From assembly GCA_030835305.1 (NCBI GenBank), contig JAURPJ010000015.1, forward strand, positions 147,564-211,563: a stretch of 64,000 nt of DNA, in the 5' to 3' direction. Below the pieces are notes generated by a model. It did not search any database, had not been told where the DNA came from, and worked only from the letters and a program-made list of their open reading frames with translations. Position numbers and translations under genes: made by a program. Shown in pieces: positions 1 to 8,855 of the stretch; the stretch's first letter is position 1; every line of letters begins with the position of its first letter. The stretch is from Verrucomicrobiota bacterium (lineage in GTDB: Bacteria > Verrucomicrobiota > Verrucomicrobiia > Verrucomicrobiales > Akkermansiaceae).

Positions 1-389
1 GTGAGGAGTTCCATGGCAGCATCGTGATGAATGCCCAGGAACGGTGGGTAAACCGGAGTGCAGGTGAGGACTTTGTCCCCGGCTTTGCCAAAGGCACGGG
101 CTGCGAGCGAGAGAGCCGGGACTAGGCCGCCGAGGTGAACAATTTCCTCCTCAGGCGCAGAGTAGCCGATGCGATTTTGAAGGTAGCTTTGCAGGGTTTC
201 GACAAGAGAAGGATGCGTTTGAGCATATCCAAAGACGCCGTGGTCGACGCGCGAGCGGATGGCCTCAATGACTTCGGGAGGCGAGACGAAGTCCATGTCG
301 GCGACCCAGAGCGGATTGAGCTCGGGGCGCTTGTCCCACTTGAGTGAACCGGTCCCGCGCCGGGCGATGGGCGTGTCGAAGTCTGTCAT
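1..389 (-). CDS. PatB/MalY-type PLP-dependent aminotransferase (C-S lyase), 5' part only
   Basis: The reverse strand is open from an ATG at 389 to the window edge (about 129 codons), so the C-terminal two thirds, including the PLP lysine, lie outside. The N-terminus starts MTDFDTPIARRGTGSLKWD and continues with LWVADMDF, the substrate-loop signature of the MalY/PatB branch of class I/II aminotransferases; later come FGYAQTHPS, GGLVPALSLAARAF and CTPVYPPF, all at the expected spacing for this family. Members are cystathionine beta-lyases or C-S lyases that release homocysteine or thiols in the cytoplasm. The exact substrate cannot be read from this fragment. It diverges from the sulfatase at 514, with about 125 bp between them. 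Confidence 0.85.
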   Translation of the reverse strand, partial: MTDFDTPIARRGTGSLKWDKRPELNPLWVADMDFVSPPEVIEAIRSRVDHGVFGYAQTHPSLVETLQSYLQNRIGYSAPEEEIVHLGGLVPALSLAARAFGKAGDKVLTCTPVYPPFLGIHHDAAMELL

Positions 390-513
390 GTCGGGATGAT
401 GACGAAGTTGAGGAAGCGGCCAACAACGAAAGGAGGGAAAATGAAGAGTCGAATCTGACTTTCATCGACATTCGTCCTTGTTCCCTGAAAAATTCAGAGG
501 GAGGATCGAGGCG

Positions 514-1965
514 ATGAAAAGGTGCACGGGAATTTTGGCTATTCGGTCTTTGTTGTTGGGCGCTGTAATTGCCGGTGAACGCCCGAATGTTGTGCTGATT
601 CTCGCGGACGATATGGGTTACGGGGATGTGCAGGTCTTGAACGAGGAATCGAACATTCCGACGCCGCATTTGAATGAGTTGGCAAAGGGCGGAGCAATTT
701 TTACGGATGCACACAGTGGCTCGGCTGTTTGCACGCCCACGCGGTATGGATTGATGACGGGGCGGTATTGTTGGCGTTCCCGCCTGAAGCGCGGAGTGCT
801 CTTTCCGCCGAATGACAAGCCGCTCATCGAAAGCGACCGGGTGACCATTGCCAACTTTTTGAAGAAGGAAGGATACCGAACGGGGATGGTCGGGAAGTGG
901 CATTTGGGGATTGGCTGGGCGCGGACTGAAAAGGAGAACGTTGTTTTTGACGAGCCCTTTACCGACGGGCCGATTGAGAAGGGCTTTGAGGAATGGTATG
1001 GCGTGGCGGCTTCACTTGATATGGTGCCTTATGTCATGTTGCGGAATCATCAGGCGGTCGAGAAGACTACGGAGATACAACCAGCGATTGGCTTTCCCAA
1101 GTATATCCGGAAGGGGCCAAAGGATCCGAATTTTGATCCGGGCGATGCGCTAGATTTATTCGCGAAGGAGGCTGGGAGATTTATTAAAAAGGAGGATGAT
1201 AAGCCCTTCTTCTTGTATCTGCCACTGACGGGACCGCACAAGCCTGTGTGGCCGCACGAGCGCTTTGTGGGGAAGACCAAATTGGGGCCTTACGGTGATT
1301 TTGTGCACCAGGTGGATGCGACCGTGGGGATGGTGTTGAAGTCTCTTGAGGAGTCTGGAAAGGCTGATAACACGATTGTGATTTATACCTCGGACAACGG
1401 ATCATTCATGTTTCGCCGAGGGGAGAAGGATGATCATCATCTCAAGAATGAAAAAGATCAGGGGTATCGGCCGGAAGACCACTCAGCCAATTATCATTGG
1501 CGGGGGACAAAGGCCGATGTTTGGGAAGGAGGGCATCGTGTTCCCTTTTTTGTGACATGGCCCAAGCAGATCAAGGCCGGGACAAAGGTGGATGATGCTG
1601 TTTGTCTTACTGATGTTTTGGCGACGGTTGCGGATGTTATTGGCTCGGAATTGCCAAAGGGAGCGGGCGAGGATAGCTATAGCTTTGCACCCCAGTTAAA
1701 GGGCGAAATAAGGGGGACTCGTCCGGGTGTGATCAATCACTCCGCTTCGGGGATTTTTGCGATTCGGAAAGGACCGTGGAAGTTGGTTTTGGGCGATGGT
1801 TCAGGCGGCCGGCAGAAGCCGAAGGGCAAAGCCTTTGGACAACCATACCACCTTTATCATCTCGGTGATGATCCCAGCGAGGCCCATAATTTGATCGAGC
1901 AGAAGAGTGAGATCGCGCAGGAGATGGAAGCGGAGTTCGAGAAAATCGTCGGGAAGGACCGGTAG
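514..1965 (+). CDS. Secreted sulfatase (arylsulfatase A-like, formylglycine type)
   Basis: A 483-residue sulfatase. The ATG at 514 is preferred to an upstream TTG at 478 because it follows a GGAGG stretch and begins a signal peptide (MKRCTGILAIRSLLLGAVIA). Metal-ligand aspartates lie in LILADDMGYGD (about residues 28-38). The maturation motif is C73-T-P-T-R, the CxPxR signature whose Cys is converted to formylglycine. Further blocks are GMVGKWHLG, PFFLYLPLTGPHKP and YTSDNGS (metal Asp/Asn), then a C-terminal LYHLGDDPSEAHNL block typical of N-sulfoglucosamine/arylsulfatase-like enzymes. It should hydrolyse sulfate esters of polysaccharides in the periplasm or outside the cell. The target sugar is unknown, and the anaerobic or aerobic FGE maturase is not in the window. 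Confidence 0.95.
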   Translation: MKRCTGILAIRSLLLGAVIAGERPNVVLILADDMGYGDVQVLNEESNIPTPHLNELAKGGAIFTDAHSGSAVCTPTRYGLMTGRYCWRSRLKRGVLFPPNDKPLIESDRVTIANFLKKEGYRTGMVGKWHLGIGWARTEKENVVFDEPFTDGPIEKGFEEWYGVAASLDMVPYVMLRNHQAVEKTTEIQPAIGFPKYIRKGPKDPNFDPGDALDLFAKEAGRFIKKEDDKPFFLYLPLTGPHKPVWPHERFVGKTKLGPYGDFVHQVDATVGMVLKSLEESGKADNTIVIYTSDNGSFMFRRGEKDDHHLKNEKDQGYRPEDHSANYHWRGTKADVWEGGHRVPFFVTWPKQIKAGTKVDDAVCLTDVLATVADVIGSELPKGAGEDSYSFAPQLKGEIRGTRPGVINHSASGIFAIRKGPWKLVLGDGSGGRQKPKGKAFGQPYHLYHLGDDPSEAHNLIEQKSEIAQEMEAEFEKIVGKDR

Positions 1966-2013
1966 TTGGGAGCTCCCGAGTCCACGTTTGACCTGAATGG
2001 TTGGCTTTGCCGG

Positions 2014-2373
2014 ATGGACAGCGTTTACCAAAAGCCTATTTGGGTTTTACTATTACCCCTCGCGCTTTTTGTGGCCTTGTATTTTGCCTGCCGGAAAGAG
2101 AATGGGGCGATTGACGTGGTTGAGCTATACCGGCTGGCCGTGTGTGCGTCATTGACGAATTTGATGTGGGTGCTTGTTCGGTCTTTTGGTGGGAGGGATG
2201 CCGCGAGGATTAGGGCCGATCTGTCTTGCACCGCGAGTGTTGCCTGTGCCTGGGCGCTGGCTGTGCCCCCTTGGAGGGTGATAGTGAAAAAGCCGGTTGC
2301 TGCAATCGTGTTGACGATACTAACAACCTTGAGCCTCGGTTATTGCGGCGTGTTTTGGGCTGAAAAATTTTGA
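2014..2373 (+). CDS. Small integral membrane protein of unknown function
   Basis: About 119 residues from the ATG at 2014; a TTG at 1966, directly after the sulfatase stop, would add 16 residues. No family was recognised. Hydrophobicity suggests three or four membrane helices: one at the N-terminus (WVLLLPLALFVALYFA), one around AVCASLTNLMWVLV, one around ASVACAWALAV and one at the C-terminus (AAIVLTILTTLSLGYCGVFW). It sits 48 bp behind the sulfatase on the same strand and could be cotranscribed, but nothing ties its function to sulfate metabolism. It ends 34 bp before the convergent plsX. Confidence 0.55.
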   Translation: MDSVYQKPIWVLLLPLALFVALYFACRKENGAIDVVELYRLAVCASLTNLMWVLVRSFGGRDAARIRADLSCTASVACAWALAVPPWRVIVKKPVAAIVLTILTTLSLGYCGVFWAEKF

Positions 2374-2407
2374 TGCTTGGCCTCTTGGGACACGGGCACG
2401 GGCTCTG

Positions 2408-3439
2408 CTACGTGGGGTAGGGAAGGGTGATTGTTGCGATCGCTTCCTCGATCTTCGGGTTGACCTCGTGCTTAAGAGCTTCGGCGGACATTTTGAGGGC
2501 GTTTTTAATCGCGAGGGCGGATGAACCGCCGTGGGCGATGATGACGATACCATTCACTCCGAGGAGGGGGCTGCCACCGTAGGATTCGTAGTTGGTGCGG
2601 TCCTTGACAGCCTTAAAGGCCCCCTTGCCAAGGAGGGCTCCGGCGATGCGGACCGGGTTCTTTTTGAATTCTTCCTTCATCCACTTGGACATCGCTTTTG
2701 CGGTGGCCTCGCAGCTTTTGAGAACGATGTTCCCGGTAAATCCGTCGCAGAGGCAGACGTCGAGTTGGGTTTGGAAAAGGTCGTGGCCTTCGACATTTCC
2801 GCGAAGGGTGAAAGGTGCGTTGCCTTGCTCGACGAGGTGCTTGAGGAGAATCAGGGTCTCCTTGGTGAAGGCGGTGCCTTTTTCTTCTTCCTCACCATTG
2901 GACATGATGCCTACTTTGGGGTCGGCAACTTTGAGGACTTCGCGGGCGTAAACGCTGCCCATGATGGCGTAGTCGAGAAGGTGACTGGGCTTTGCTTCGG
3001 GATTGGCTCCGGCGTCGAGGAGGTTGCAGACGCCGAATTCGTTTGGCATGGGGGAGGCGATGCCGGCTCGTTGCACCCCTTTGAGGAGGCGGAGTTTCAC
3101 GGTCGCGGCTGCGACGGCTGCTCCGGTGTTGCCGGCCGAAACGAGGGCCTGGGCTTCTCCATTTTTGACAAGGTCGGCCGCGATCGAGATGGAGGACTTC
3201 TTTTTGCGCCGGAGGGCTTTGGCTCCGGATTCCTCCATGCCGACGACTTCGGGGGCCTCGATGAAGACGGCGCGAGGGTCGGTGAGTCCGCATTCGGCGG
3301 CCGCTTTCCTCAACTGGTCGGCGGGACCGGTGAGGAGGATGGATTCGATCCCGGAGTTTTCGGCGAGAATGTCGCGCGCTCCTTCGAGGTTGACTCCGGG
3401 GGCGTGGTCGCCGCCCATGGCATCAAGTGCAATCTTCAT
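2408..3439 (-). CDS. plsX: Phosphate acyltransferase PlsX
   Basis: A 343-residue PlsX, full length for the family. It makes acyl-phosphate from acyl-ACP, the first step of the PlsX/PlsY route to phosphatidic acid, as a peripheral membrane enzyme. The N-terminus KIALDAMGGDHAPG is diagnostic; NTGAAVAAATVKL, NEFGVCNLLDAGAN, DVCLCDGFTGNIVLKSCE and YGGSPLLGVNGIVIIAHG follow in the family order. The ATG at 3439 is chosen over a GTG one codon upstream. It follows yceD and rpmF in the common bacterial order, but an intrinsic terminator lies between rpmF and this gene, and I see no clear Shine-Dalgarno in the 12 bases before the start. fabH, often next, is absent. Confidence 0.97.
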   Translation of the reverse strand: MKIALDAMGGDHAPGVNLEGARDILAENSGIESILLTGPADQLRKAAAECGLTDPRAVFIEAPEVVGMEESGAKALRRKKKSSISIAADLVKNGEAQALVSAGNTGAAVAAATVKLRLLKGVQRAGIASPMPNEFGVCNLLDAGANPEAKPSHLLDYAIMGSVYAREVLKVADPKVGIMSNGEEEEKGTAFTKETLILLKHLVEQGNAPFTLRGNVEGHDLFQTQLDVCLCDGFTGNIVLKSCEATAKAMSKWMKEEFKKNPVRIAGALLGKGAFKAVKDRTNYESYGGSPLLGVNGIVIIAHGGSSALAIKNALKMSAEALKHEVNPKIEEAIATITLPYPT

Positions 3440-3444
3440 CACGG

Positions 3445-3473
3445 TAAAAAAGCGCGGAGGGTGCCCCCGCGCT
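3445..3473 (-). terminator. Intrinsic terminator or attenuator between rpmF and plsX
   Basis: Read on the minus strand, AGCGCGG pairs with CCGCGCT (3451-3473), with a G-rich/C-rich inner extension and a short loop, followed at once by six Ts (3450-3445). It lies in the 70 bp between the rpmF stop and the plsX start and ends only six bases before the plsX ATG. It should stop most yceD-rpmF transcripts, leaving plsX to read-through or to a promoter I cannot identify. Confidence 0.7.
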
Positions 3474-3509
3474 CAGTGAAGTGTTGGAAAATGTGTCGGG
3501 TGACGCGAT

Positions 3510-3692
3510 CTAGACGAGATCGACGTCGACCACCTGGCGATCGCGGTATGTTCCGCAAGATGGGCAGGCGATGTGTCCGGGGACATTGGAGCCGCACTCA
3601 GGACAAGTCTTGAGCAGGGGCTTGCGCCAACGGTTGGCTCCGCGGCGGAGCTTTTGTTTGTGCTTGGAGGTGCGACGTTTCGGTGAGGCCAT
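3510..3692 (-). CDS. rpmF: 50S ribosomal protein L32
   Basis: A 60-residue L32. It starts [18 protein letters not shown], the canonical N-terminus, and keeps both zinc knuckles, CPECG and CPSCG (the C+ form). The ATG at 3692 is chosen because this motif must be N-terminal; the reading frame upstream has no homology. It sits 20 bp downstream of the yceD-like gene and is followed by the intrinsic terminator described above. It is a structural protein of the large ribosomal subunit. Confidence 0.97.
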   Translation of the reverse strand: MASPKRRTSKHKQKLRRGANRWRKPLLKTCPECGSNVPGHIACPSCGTYRDRQVVDVDLV

Positions 3693-3712
3693 GAGTCTGG
3701 TTGGTAAGAAGG

Positions 3713-4195
3713 TTAATCTTGAGAGTCCAACGCGTCGAGAGCACCCCATGGGTTGGGCTTTTTCGGCGCGGGGGCGGGTTCTACTCCATCATCGGTTGGT
3801 TTGTCTACTGCTAAATACTTCGGATCTATTTCGCAATTTCCGGGCGAGTCTCCGTCCTCGCAGCGCGGGTTGGTGGGGAGCTCGATCAGGATTTCCTCCC
3901 GTATTTGGGGAGCGGGATCGATGAAGCCGTCGTTGCCTAGCTCAATGCTGACGGCGGCGGAAGGCATTGAGATGGTTTGTTTGAAGGGATGGAGGCTGCG
4001 CATACAGGTGAGCTCAAAGGTCGCTTCCAGGCTGCCGGTGAGAAGGAGTTCAGTGTCGAAGCGCTGGGCGAAAAGGGAGTATTTGAGAGGGCTAACGCTG
4101 ATAATGTCACTTTCCTGGAGGTCAAAAACCTCGGGAGGAAGCTCCCCTTCGAAGTGCTGGCCTTCTGAGGGTAAATTTGCGAGATCGATCTTCAT
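3713..4195 (-). CDS. YceD/DUF177-family protein
   Basis: A 160-residue DUF177 protein. Family features visible are an N-terminal beta-rich stretch ([19 protein letters not shown]), the central [19 protein letters not shown] segment where bacterial YceD proteins carry a conserved Cys, and a C-terminal acidic region with two further cysteines ([16 protein letters not shown], around residues 109-122) and a Pro/Ala-rich tail. YceD homologues are almost always encoded directly before rpmF and are linked to 23S rRNA and ribosome assembly in plants and bacteria; the gene order here agrees. It diverges from aat, 20 bp apart, so the two promoters must overlap in or extend into coding sequence. Confidence 0.85.
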   Translation of the reverse strand: MKIDLANLPSEGQHFEGELPPEVFDLQESDIISVSPLKYSLFAQRFDTELLLTGSLEATFELTCMRSLHPFKQTISMPSAAVSIELGNDGFIDPAPQIREEILIELPTNPRCEDGDSPGNCEIDPKYLAVDKPTDDGVEPAPAPKKPNPWGALDALDSQD

Positions 4196-4215
4196 GGGGG
4201 TAATTGTAGATTGAA

Positions 4216-4806
4216 ATGGAGACTTTGTATCGCGAAAATACCGTTGTGGAGAAAATTCCGACCGAAGTTCTTTTGGGCGCCTATGTGGAGGGGGTCTTCC
4301 CGATGTCGGAAGATGGGGAAATCTATTGGTTTCAGCCGAAGGAACGGGGGATCATCCCGTTGGATGATCGTTTTCACATTCCGCATGGTTTGAAGCGGGC
4401 GATGAAGAAGCGGCCTTTTGAGATCCGGTTCGATACTTCATTCCGGAAGGTGATGGAAGGATGCAGTGATCGGGATGAGACGTGGATCGACCCGGTGATA
4501 ATGGAGAGTTATTGCGCCCTTTTCGACCAAGGCTTTGCCCATTCGGTGGAATGTTGGGATGAAGATGGGCTGCAAGGCGGGCTATACGGGGTTCGATTGG
4601 GGCGGGCGTTTTTTGGTGAGAGCATGTTTAGCCGTAAGACCGATGCGAGCAAGATTGCGTTGGTGAATCTGGTGGAGTGGCTTCGCGAAGAGGGGGCAAT
4701 CCTGCTGGATACCCAGTGGATGACCGATCACCTGAGGACCTTTGGCGGCTTCGAAGTGCCTGTCGCCGAGTATCGCAAGATGTTGGAGGAAGCTGTGGAG
4801 ATCTAA
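4216..4806 (+). CDS. aat: Leucyl/phenylalanyl-tRNA--protein transferase
   Basis: A 196-residue Aat. It transfers Leu or Phe from aminoacyl-tRNA to the N-terminus of proteins starting with Lys or Arg, marking them for ClpS/ClpAP in the cytoplasm. Signature blocks are LLGAYVEGVFPMSEDGEIYW and FQPKERGIIPLD near the N-terminus, ECWDEDGLQGGLYGVRLG in the middle, and FFGESMFSRKTDASKIALV and LLDTQWMTDHLRTFGG near the end. Length is slightly below the E. coli enzyme (234) but the core is complete. The ATG at 4216 comes shortly after the divergent yceD-like start. Confidence 0.96.
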   Translation: METLYRENTVVEKIPTEVLLGAYVEGVFPMSEDGEIYWFQPKERGIIPLDDRFHIPHGLKRAMKKRPFEIRFDTSFRKVMEGCSDRDETWIDPVIMESYCALFDQGFAHSVECWDEDGLQGGLYGVRLGRAFFGESMFSRKTDASKIALVNLVEWLREEGAILLDTQWMTDHLRTFGGFEVPVAEYRKMLEEAVEI

Positions 4807-4905
4807 TGGGGCCTGATTAGGGGCAAATGACGCGGAAGAACACCGGGCCGGAGATTTCTGACAGTGTGGGAGACTGACAGATATGCCGGGCTCTCCAATG
4901 GTGGT

Positions 4906-5484
4906 CTAGTTCTTGAGATCAGAGGACCGTTGGATCACGCTTATCAGGTTAAAGTCGGAGTCTTCGATAACGACGCGACCATTTGTGAAGGTCATGATTG
5001 GTGCTCTTGGAGGAGTAACCTCATTTTGTGAGACGATGCTAAGACCAGAATCCTTGTCATAGCTAATGTGCACCCATCCCTCTTCTCCCTCGATGTCACT
5101 ATTAAAAGTCAGGAATTGTGTGCTGCCGGATGACATCGTGAAAGGAGCACTCAAATCATGATCGCCATGGTTCGACGCGATCTGCTGTCTCTCTTCTGAA
5201 TCCAGTGAATCGACTGCGTAGAATCGATAGCCTTGTGCGATCCCCCAGGTGCGTGCTGCGATTGTGACATTTTCCGGATCAGCCGGATCAGCCGGATCAA
5301 AGGTCAATGTGGCACCGATCAATCCCCAAGGAACATTGACGTCCAGGTAGTAGAATTCGTTGGTTGCCGGGACACCCAGGAATTCCGCATCACAAGAGCC
5401 GTCATACTTTTCGAGAGTGATCTCGTAATACCGCGCCAAGGCTGGGGAAGAAAGTAAGATGGAAAGAAAAAGCAATAATCTCAT
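4906..5484 (-). CDS. Secreted protein of unknown function
   Basis: A 192-residue protein with a clear signal peptide (MRLLLFLSILLSSPALA, cut before RYYE). I do not recognise the mature part; it looks beta-rich, with no catalytic motif. A short DNA tandem repeat at about 5276-5296 gives the peptide DPADPADPEN (about residues 63-72). The final segment (IMTFTNGRVVIEDSDFNLIS) resembles the C-terminal beta segment seen in many Verrucomicrobial secreted proteins with PEP-CTERM-type architecture, but no sorting motif follows. It lies 42 bp downstream of the kinase/pyrophosphorylase fusion on the same strand, with no evidence of a shared role. Confidence 0.65.
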   Translation of the reverse strand: MRLLLFLSILLSSPALARYYEITLEKYDGSCDAEFLGVPATNEFYYLDVNVPWGLIGATLTFDPADPADPENVTIAARTWGIAQGYRFYAVDSLDSEERQQIASNHGDHDLSAPFTMSSGSTQFLTFNSDIEGEEGWVHISYDKDSGLSIVSQNEVTPPRAPIMTFTNGRVVIEDSDFNLISVIQRSSDLKN

Positions 5485-5526
5485 GCTTGGAAGAAATACT
5501 TTTTCAGAAGAGCTTCAACGTCGCAT

Positions 5527-8500
5527 TTACCACTCACACAGTGACTCGATATGATCAGCCGAGCCGTCGCGGAGCCAGGCATCGAGCTGGGCCGGGTCTT
5601 TGAGTTGTTGGCCGCGTGATCTTGGAACGACGATAAATTTTGATTCGATGCCGGAAAGCGTGGTGAGGTCGCCCCAGAGTTTTTCAAACTGGGTGACGGG
5701 GAAGACGTCTTCTTGTCCGTGCCCCCAGCGCTTTTTGACCTCCTTGAGTGTAATGTAGGTCGGAAGGCGTGAAGCGACTTTCCGGATCCCGGCGATGATT
5801 TTCGTTTCGTCGCGCGCGAGAATGTCTTCGCGGCTGAGGCCGAAGAGTTCGAGCAGACGGTCCAGATCGATCCAAGTCGTCATCGAGTTGTAATAGGAGA
5901 GGGCGAATTCGTCTTCCTCTCGAGGCATGGCAAGGCCCTCAAGGAGTCGCGGGCGTCCTCCGATGGAGGCCAGGCCGCCGCCGCGGTCCTCGAGTCGACG
6001 GGTGATGATTTCGAAGGTGAGGCCGGTTTCGCTGGCGAGGTGGTGTCCTAGCAAGGCTGGATCCACATCGGCGCCGAGGGTGTCAATATTGTGGAGCATG
6101 AGGGTTTTGAGTTGGGGGCGCTCTTCGAGAAGGTTGGCGAGGATTCCGTTGAGTAGAAGGTGGGGGACTTCGTAAAAGTGGCCAACCGGGTGGAGGCATT
6201 GCAGCGGAAGGTTGTCGGTGTAATCGCTGGCTTCTCCGGTTGATCGGGCCCAGTTGAGCAGGGCTGCTCTGACCGAGTCCCGCATCTTTTGCTGCTGCTC
6301 GTCGAGGACCTGCTGGGGCATCTCTTCCCAGGCAAAGCGGAGATCGCGGACGGTCGGGATCATGCGGAGACCGACCGAGCGGCCTTGGGACAAGTGAAGC
6401 GAGCCGGGATAGTTGTAGCCGTCGACGGTGTCCAAAAACTGACGGGTCGGTTGGTGGGTGAGATAAGAAGTGGTGAAGATGTGCGGAATGGTTGTTCCCA
6501 CCTCCTGTCCGCGTTTGCGGGATTTCGCGAGGTGGGTTTCGATAAAGGTGCGATGGCGTCCGGCAAGGCGAACGAAGGGATGAAGGGCCTTGCAGACGCC
6601 GGCTCCCTGGGTCCAGCGGGATCCGGCTCCGGCGGCTAGAGTGATGACTCCGACCTCTCCGTCTGCAAGGGCTTGTTCCCCGAGTGCGAGATCTTTTGTG
6701 GCATCTGAGTTGGTGAAATCAATGACGTCTTCAGGTGCGACATCTTTGATCACGGTGGTGGCAGGGAGACGGTTCTGAGCGAGACCGATTCTTCCTTTGA
6801 CGAGATCCTTGCGGATTTGCTCGTGCTGACGACGATCGAATCCGTTTTCGGTGAGGAGCTTTGAAAGTGAGTTATCCCCAGCCGATTGATCGCCGATCCG
6901 CGGGATGAGGGTTTCGAAGAGTGATTCAACCGAAGAAGAGAAAGCGGAGTTTGTCCGGCAGGCCCGGGCAAACTGATCGAGCTCGGCCCGCGCGGTCGGA
7001 GAGAGGTCTGCAGGCGGAGTCCGCAGGGTATCGGCGAGAGCGAGGTGGTAGTAGGAGGGCGGGAGAAGGGCTTCTTCTCCGTGATGAATTTGGCCAAAGG
7101 TCCCGTGTGGGTTGATTCCGAAGTCATAAACGACCGGGTCCATGGCGAAGGGGAGGGCGTTTTCGAGCTCCCGCTTGGTTTGGATCATGAGGTCGTGAAT
7201 GATGTTCAGGGCCTCTTGCTTGCGTGAGGGGTCGACGATGAAGCCCATGCCGCCGCCGGACATGCCGCCGAGCATCCAGAAGCCCCAAAAGTCGTCGCCG
7301 AATTTCTCCGATACGCGCGTGATGAGAGTTTCGGTAAAGTGGTTGGTGGCCCAGGGAATGATGGTTTGGAGCGGGCCGCGAAAGTTTGCGGTGGTGAGCC
7401 GTCCGAGTTCGCGGATGTCTCCTCCTGCGAGGGCCTTCACGATTTGATCGAGGAGGTCGAGGGCTTTCTGGCGGGCCTTCCATTCGGCGGAGGATCGCAG
7501 GAGGTATTTTTCGGTGACCATCTCGAGGATGGGGCCGACGTTTTGGGCCATGCCGCCGTGGACCAGGATGAGCGAATCAGTGAGAGCCTGTCGGGCGGAG
7601 TCCGGGATTTCCTCCTGATTGAAGACCTTGTGCTTGGGCATGAGGCGCCCACGGGAAATTCCGTGTTCCGGATCGGTTTCACCCGCAAGTTCGCCTTCAA
7701 TGAGCTTGATCCCGGGCCAGACACCCCCGGAGTCCTGCCAACCTCCCCCGGATCCGCCAATCCATTCTCCGAGAATGGCGCGGGCAAGGACGAGGCGTCT
7801 CTCACTTTCGGTAAGTTCGCCGGTGAGTGAATTGGTTTGTCCCGTGGCGCGCATGCAGGCGCTGATGAGTGCGGCAAGGAGATTGGTGGAAACGGCCAGG
7901 CGGGACCCCTTGGGGATGTCGTTGACGGAGGAGATGATTTCGATACCGCGATTGGGGCCTGCGAGCCGGTTGAGGAGGTCGGCGAGTGATTTGCCGGAGC
8001 CCTCGATGCCTGGAGGGATAATTCCGGAGGCAATGACAGCCGCTTTGAGGAGTCCAAGGTAGTCTTTGGCGAAGTCGAAAACGTCGCCAAGCGAGGAGAT
8101 GACAGCGGTGGCCTTGAGATCAATGGAGGTGAGTTTAAGGATAGGCTCGTCGATGATGCGAAAGTAAGCTTCGACCGGAGGTTTTGGTTTTGAATCGCGA
8201 CCATGAACGGCGAGATCGACGGAGACATTGACGACGCGGGCTCCTTGCGGGAAGTCCATGCCAAGGAAGAAAATGTCAGACCAGGCCGAGTGGGTCAGGT
8301 CCATGCGAACGGGAGTGCGTTCGCAAAGGATAGGGAAGCGGTGTTCGTCTTGTTCGAGGAGTTCACGACGAATGCGGAGTGGGTGGTCGGCGGGGTGTCC
8401 CATGCGGAACATCCACTGGTTGCCGCGGACGGTGCGGACCGATTTGCGGACTTGGTCGGCAAGGGTCTGGAAGGCGAGTTGATGGTAGGCGGATGCCAGA

Positions 8501-8838
8501 GCGGAGCAAATGCCATCGGAGGGGCCGTCCTGATCTTGGATCTCAAGAAAGGCGTCGATGGCCTCCTCAAAATGCCGCCCAAGGAGGTATTCGTAACCTT
8601 CGAATGGAATGGATCCGGTCGCTGAAACCGGGAGCTTCCCGGGAAGGTGGAAGCGATGAATCGCTTGAAGGAAGAAGATGGCGCGGACCCGATGATACAG
8701 ATTCTCCGAGGTGCGGCGGAAGGCATCCAATTCCGAGCATTCCCGAAGGAGTGAGTCGGTATCGAGGGGGGCGCAGGACTCCGCCAATGAACGATCACGA
8801 ATGACGGGGTCCTCTGCGGTGATGAGTGAGACTAACAT
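5527..8838 (-). CDS. Fusion of a fucokinase-like GHMP kinase and a UDPGP-type sugar-1-phosphate uridylyltransferase
   Basis: A 1103-residue cytoplasmic protein. Residues 1-165 are unassigned and helical. A GHMP kinase follows: motif 1 PVRMDLTHSAWSDI (about 175), a degenerate motif 2 PKGSRLAVSTNLLAAL where fucokinases have GSGLGTSS, the fucokinase hallmark GSGGGWQDSGG (about 360), and motif 3 GGMSGGGMGF (about 523). The C-terminal part has LAAGAGSRWTQGAG (about 731), the nucleotide loop of UDP-sugar pyrophosphorylases, and HNIDTLGADVDPALL (substrate/metal region). The pair should phosphorylate a free sugar at C1 and join it to a nucleotide. Plant FKGP and Bacteroides Fkp have the opposite domain order. 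It starts 17 bp after a second nucleotidyltransferase, so the two are likely cotranscribed. Substrate is unproven. Confidence 0.85.
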   Translation of the reverse strand: MLVSLITAEDPVIRDRSLAESCAPLDTDSLLRECSELDAFRRTSENLYHRVRAIFFLQAIHRFHLPGKLPVSATGSIPFEGYEYLLGRHFEEAIDAFLEIQDQDGPSDGICSALASAYHQLAFQTLADQVRKSVRTVRGNQWMFRMGHPADHPLRIRRELLEQDEHRFPILCERTPVRMDLTHSAWSDIFFLGMDFPQGARVVNVSVDLAVHGRDSKPKPPVEAYFRIIDEPILKLTSIDLKATAVISSLGDVFDFAKDYLGLLKAAVIASGIIPPGIEGSGKSLADLLNRLAGPNRGIEIISSVNDIPKGSRLAVSTNLLAALISACMRATGQTNSLTGELTESERRLVLARAILGEWIGGSGGGWQDSGGVWPGIKLIEGELAGETDPEHGISRGRLMPKHKVFNQEEIPDSARQALTDSLILVHGGMAQNVGPILEMVTEKYLLRSSAEWKARQKALDLLDQIVKALAGGDIRELGRLTTANFRGPLQTIIPWATNHFTETLITRVSEKFGDDFWGFWMLGGMSGGGMGFIVDPSRKQEALNIIHDLMIQTKRELENALPFAMDPVVYDFGINPHGTFGQIHHGEEALLPPSYYHLALADTLRTPPADLSPTARAELDQFARACRTNSAFSSSVESLFETLIPRIGDQSAGDNSLSKLLTENGFDRRQHEQIRKDLVKGRIGLAQNRLPATTVIKDVAPEDVIDFTNSDATKDLALGEQALADGEVGVITLAAGAGSRWTQGAGVCKALHPFVRLAGRHRTFIETHLAKSRKRGQEVGTTIPHIFTTSYLTHQPTRQFLDTVDGYNYPGSLHLSQGRSVGLRMIPTVRDLRFAWEEMPQQVLDEQQQKMRDSVRAALLNWARSTGEASDYTDNLPLQCLHPVGHFYEVPHLLLNGILANLLEERPQLKTLMLHNIDTLGADVDPALLGHHLASETGLTFEIITRRLEDRGGGLASIGGRPRLLEGLAMPREEDEFALSYYNSMTTWIDLDRLLELFGLSREDILARDETKIIAGIRKVASRLPTYITLKEVKKRWGHGQEDVFPVTQFEKLWGDLTTLSGIESKFIVVPRSRGQQLKDPAQLDAWLRDGSADHIESLCEW

Positions 8839-8855
8839 CGGAAGTAGGAAGAGGA

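Noticed and set aside
2531..3613. 360-codon plus-strand frame across plsX and rpmF
   Set aside because: plsX and rpmF are unmistakable on the minus strand; the plus frame has no family features.
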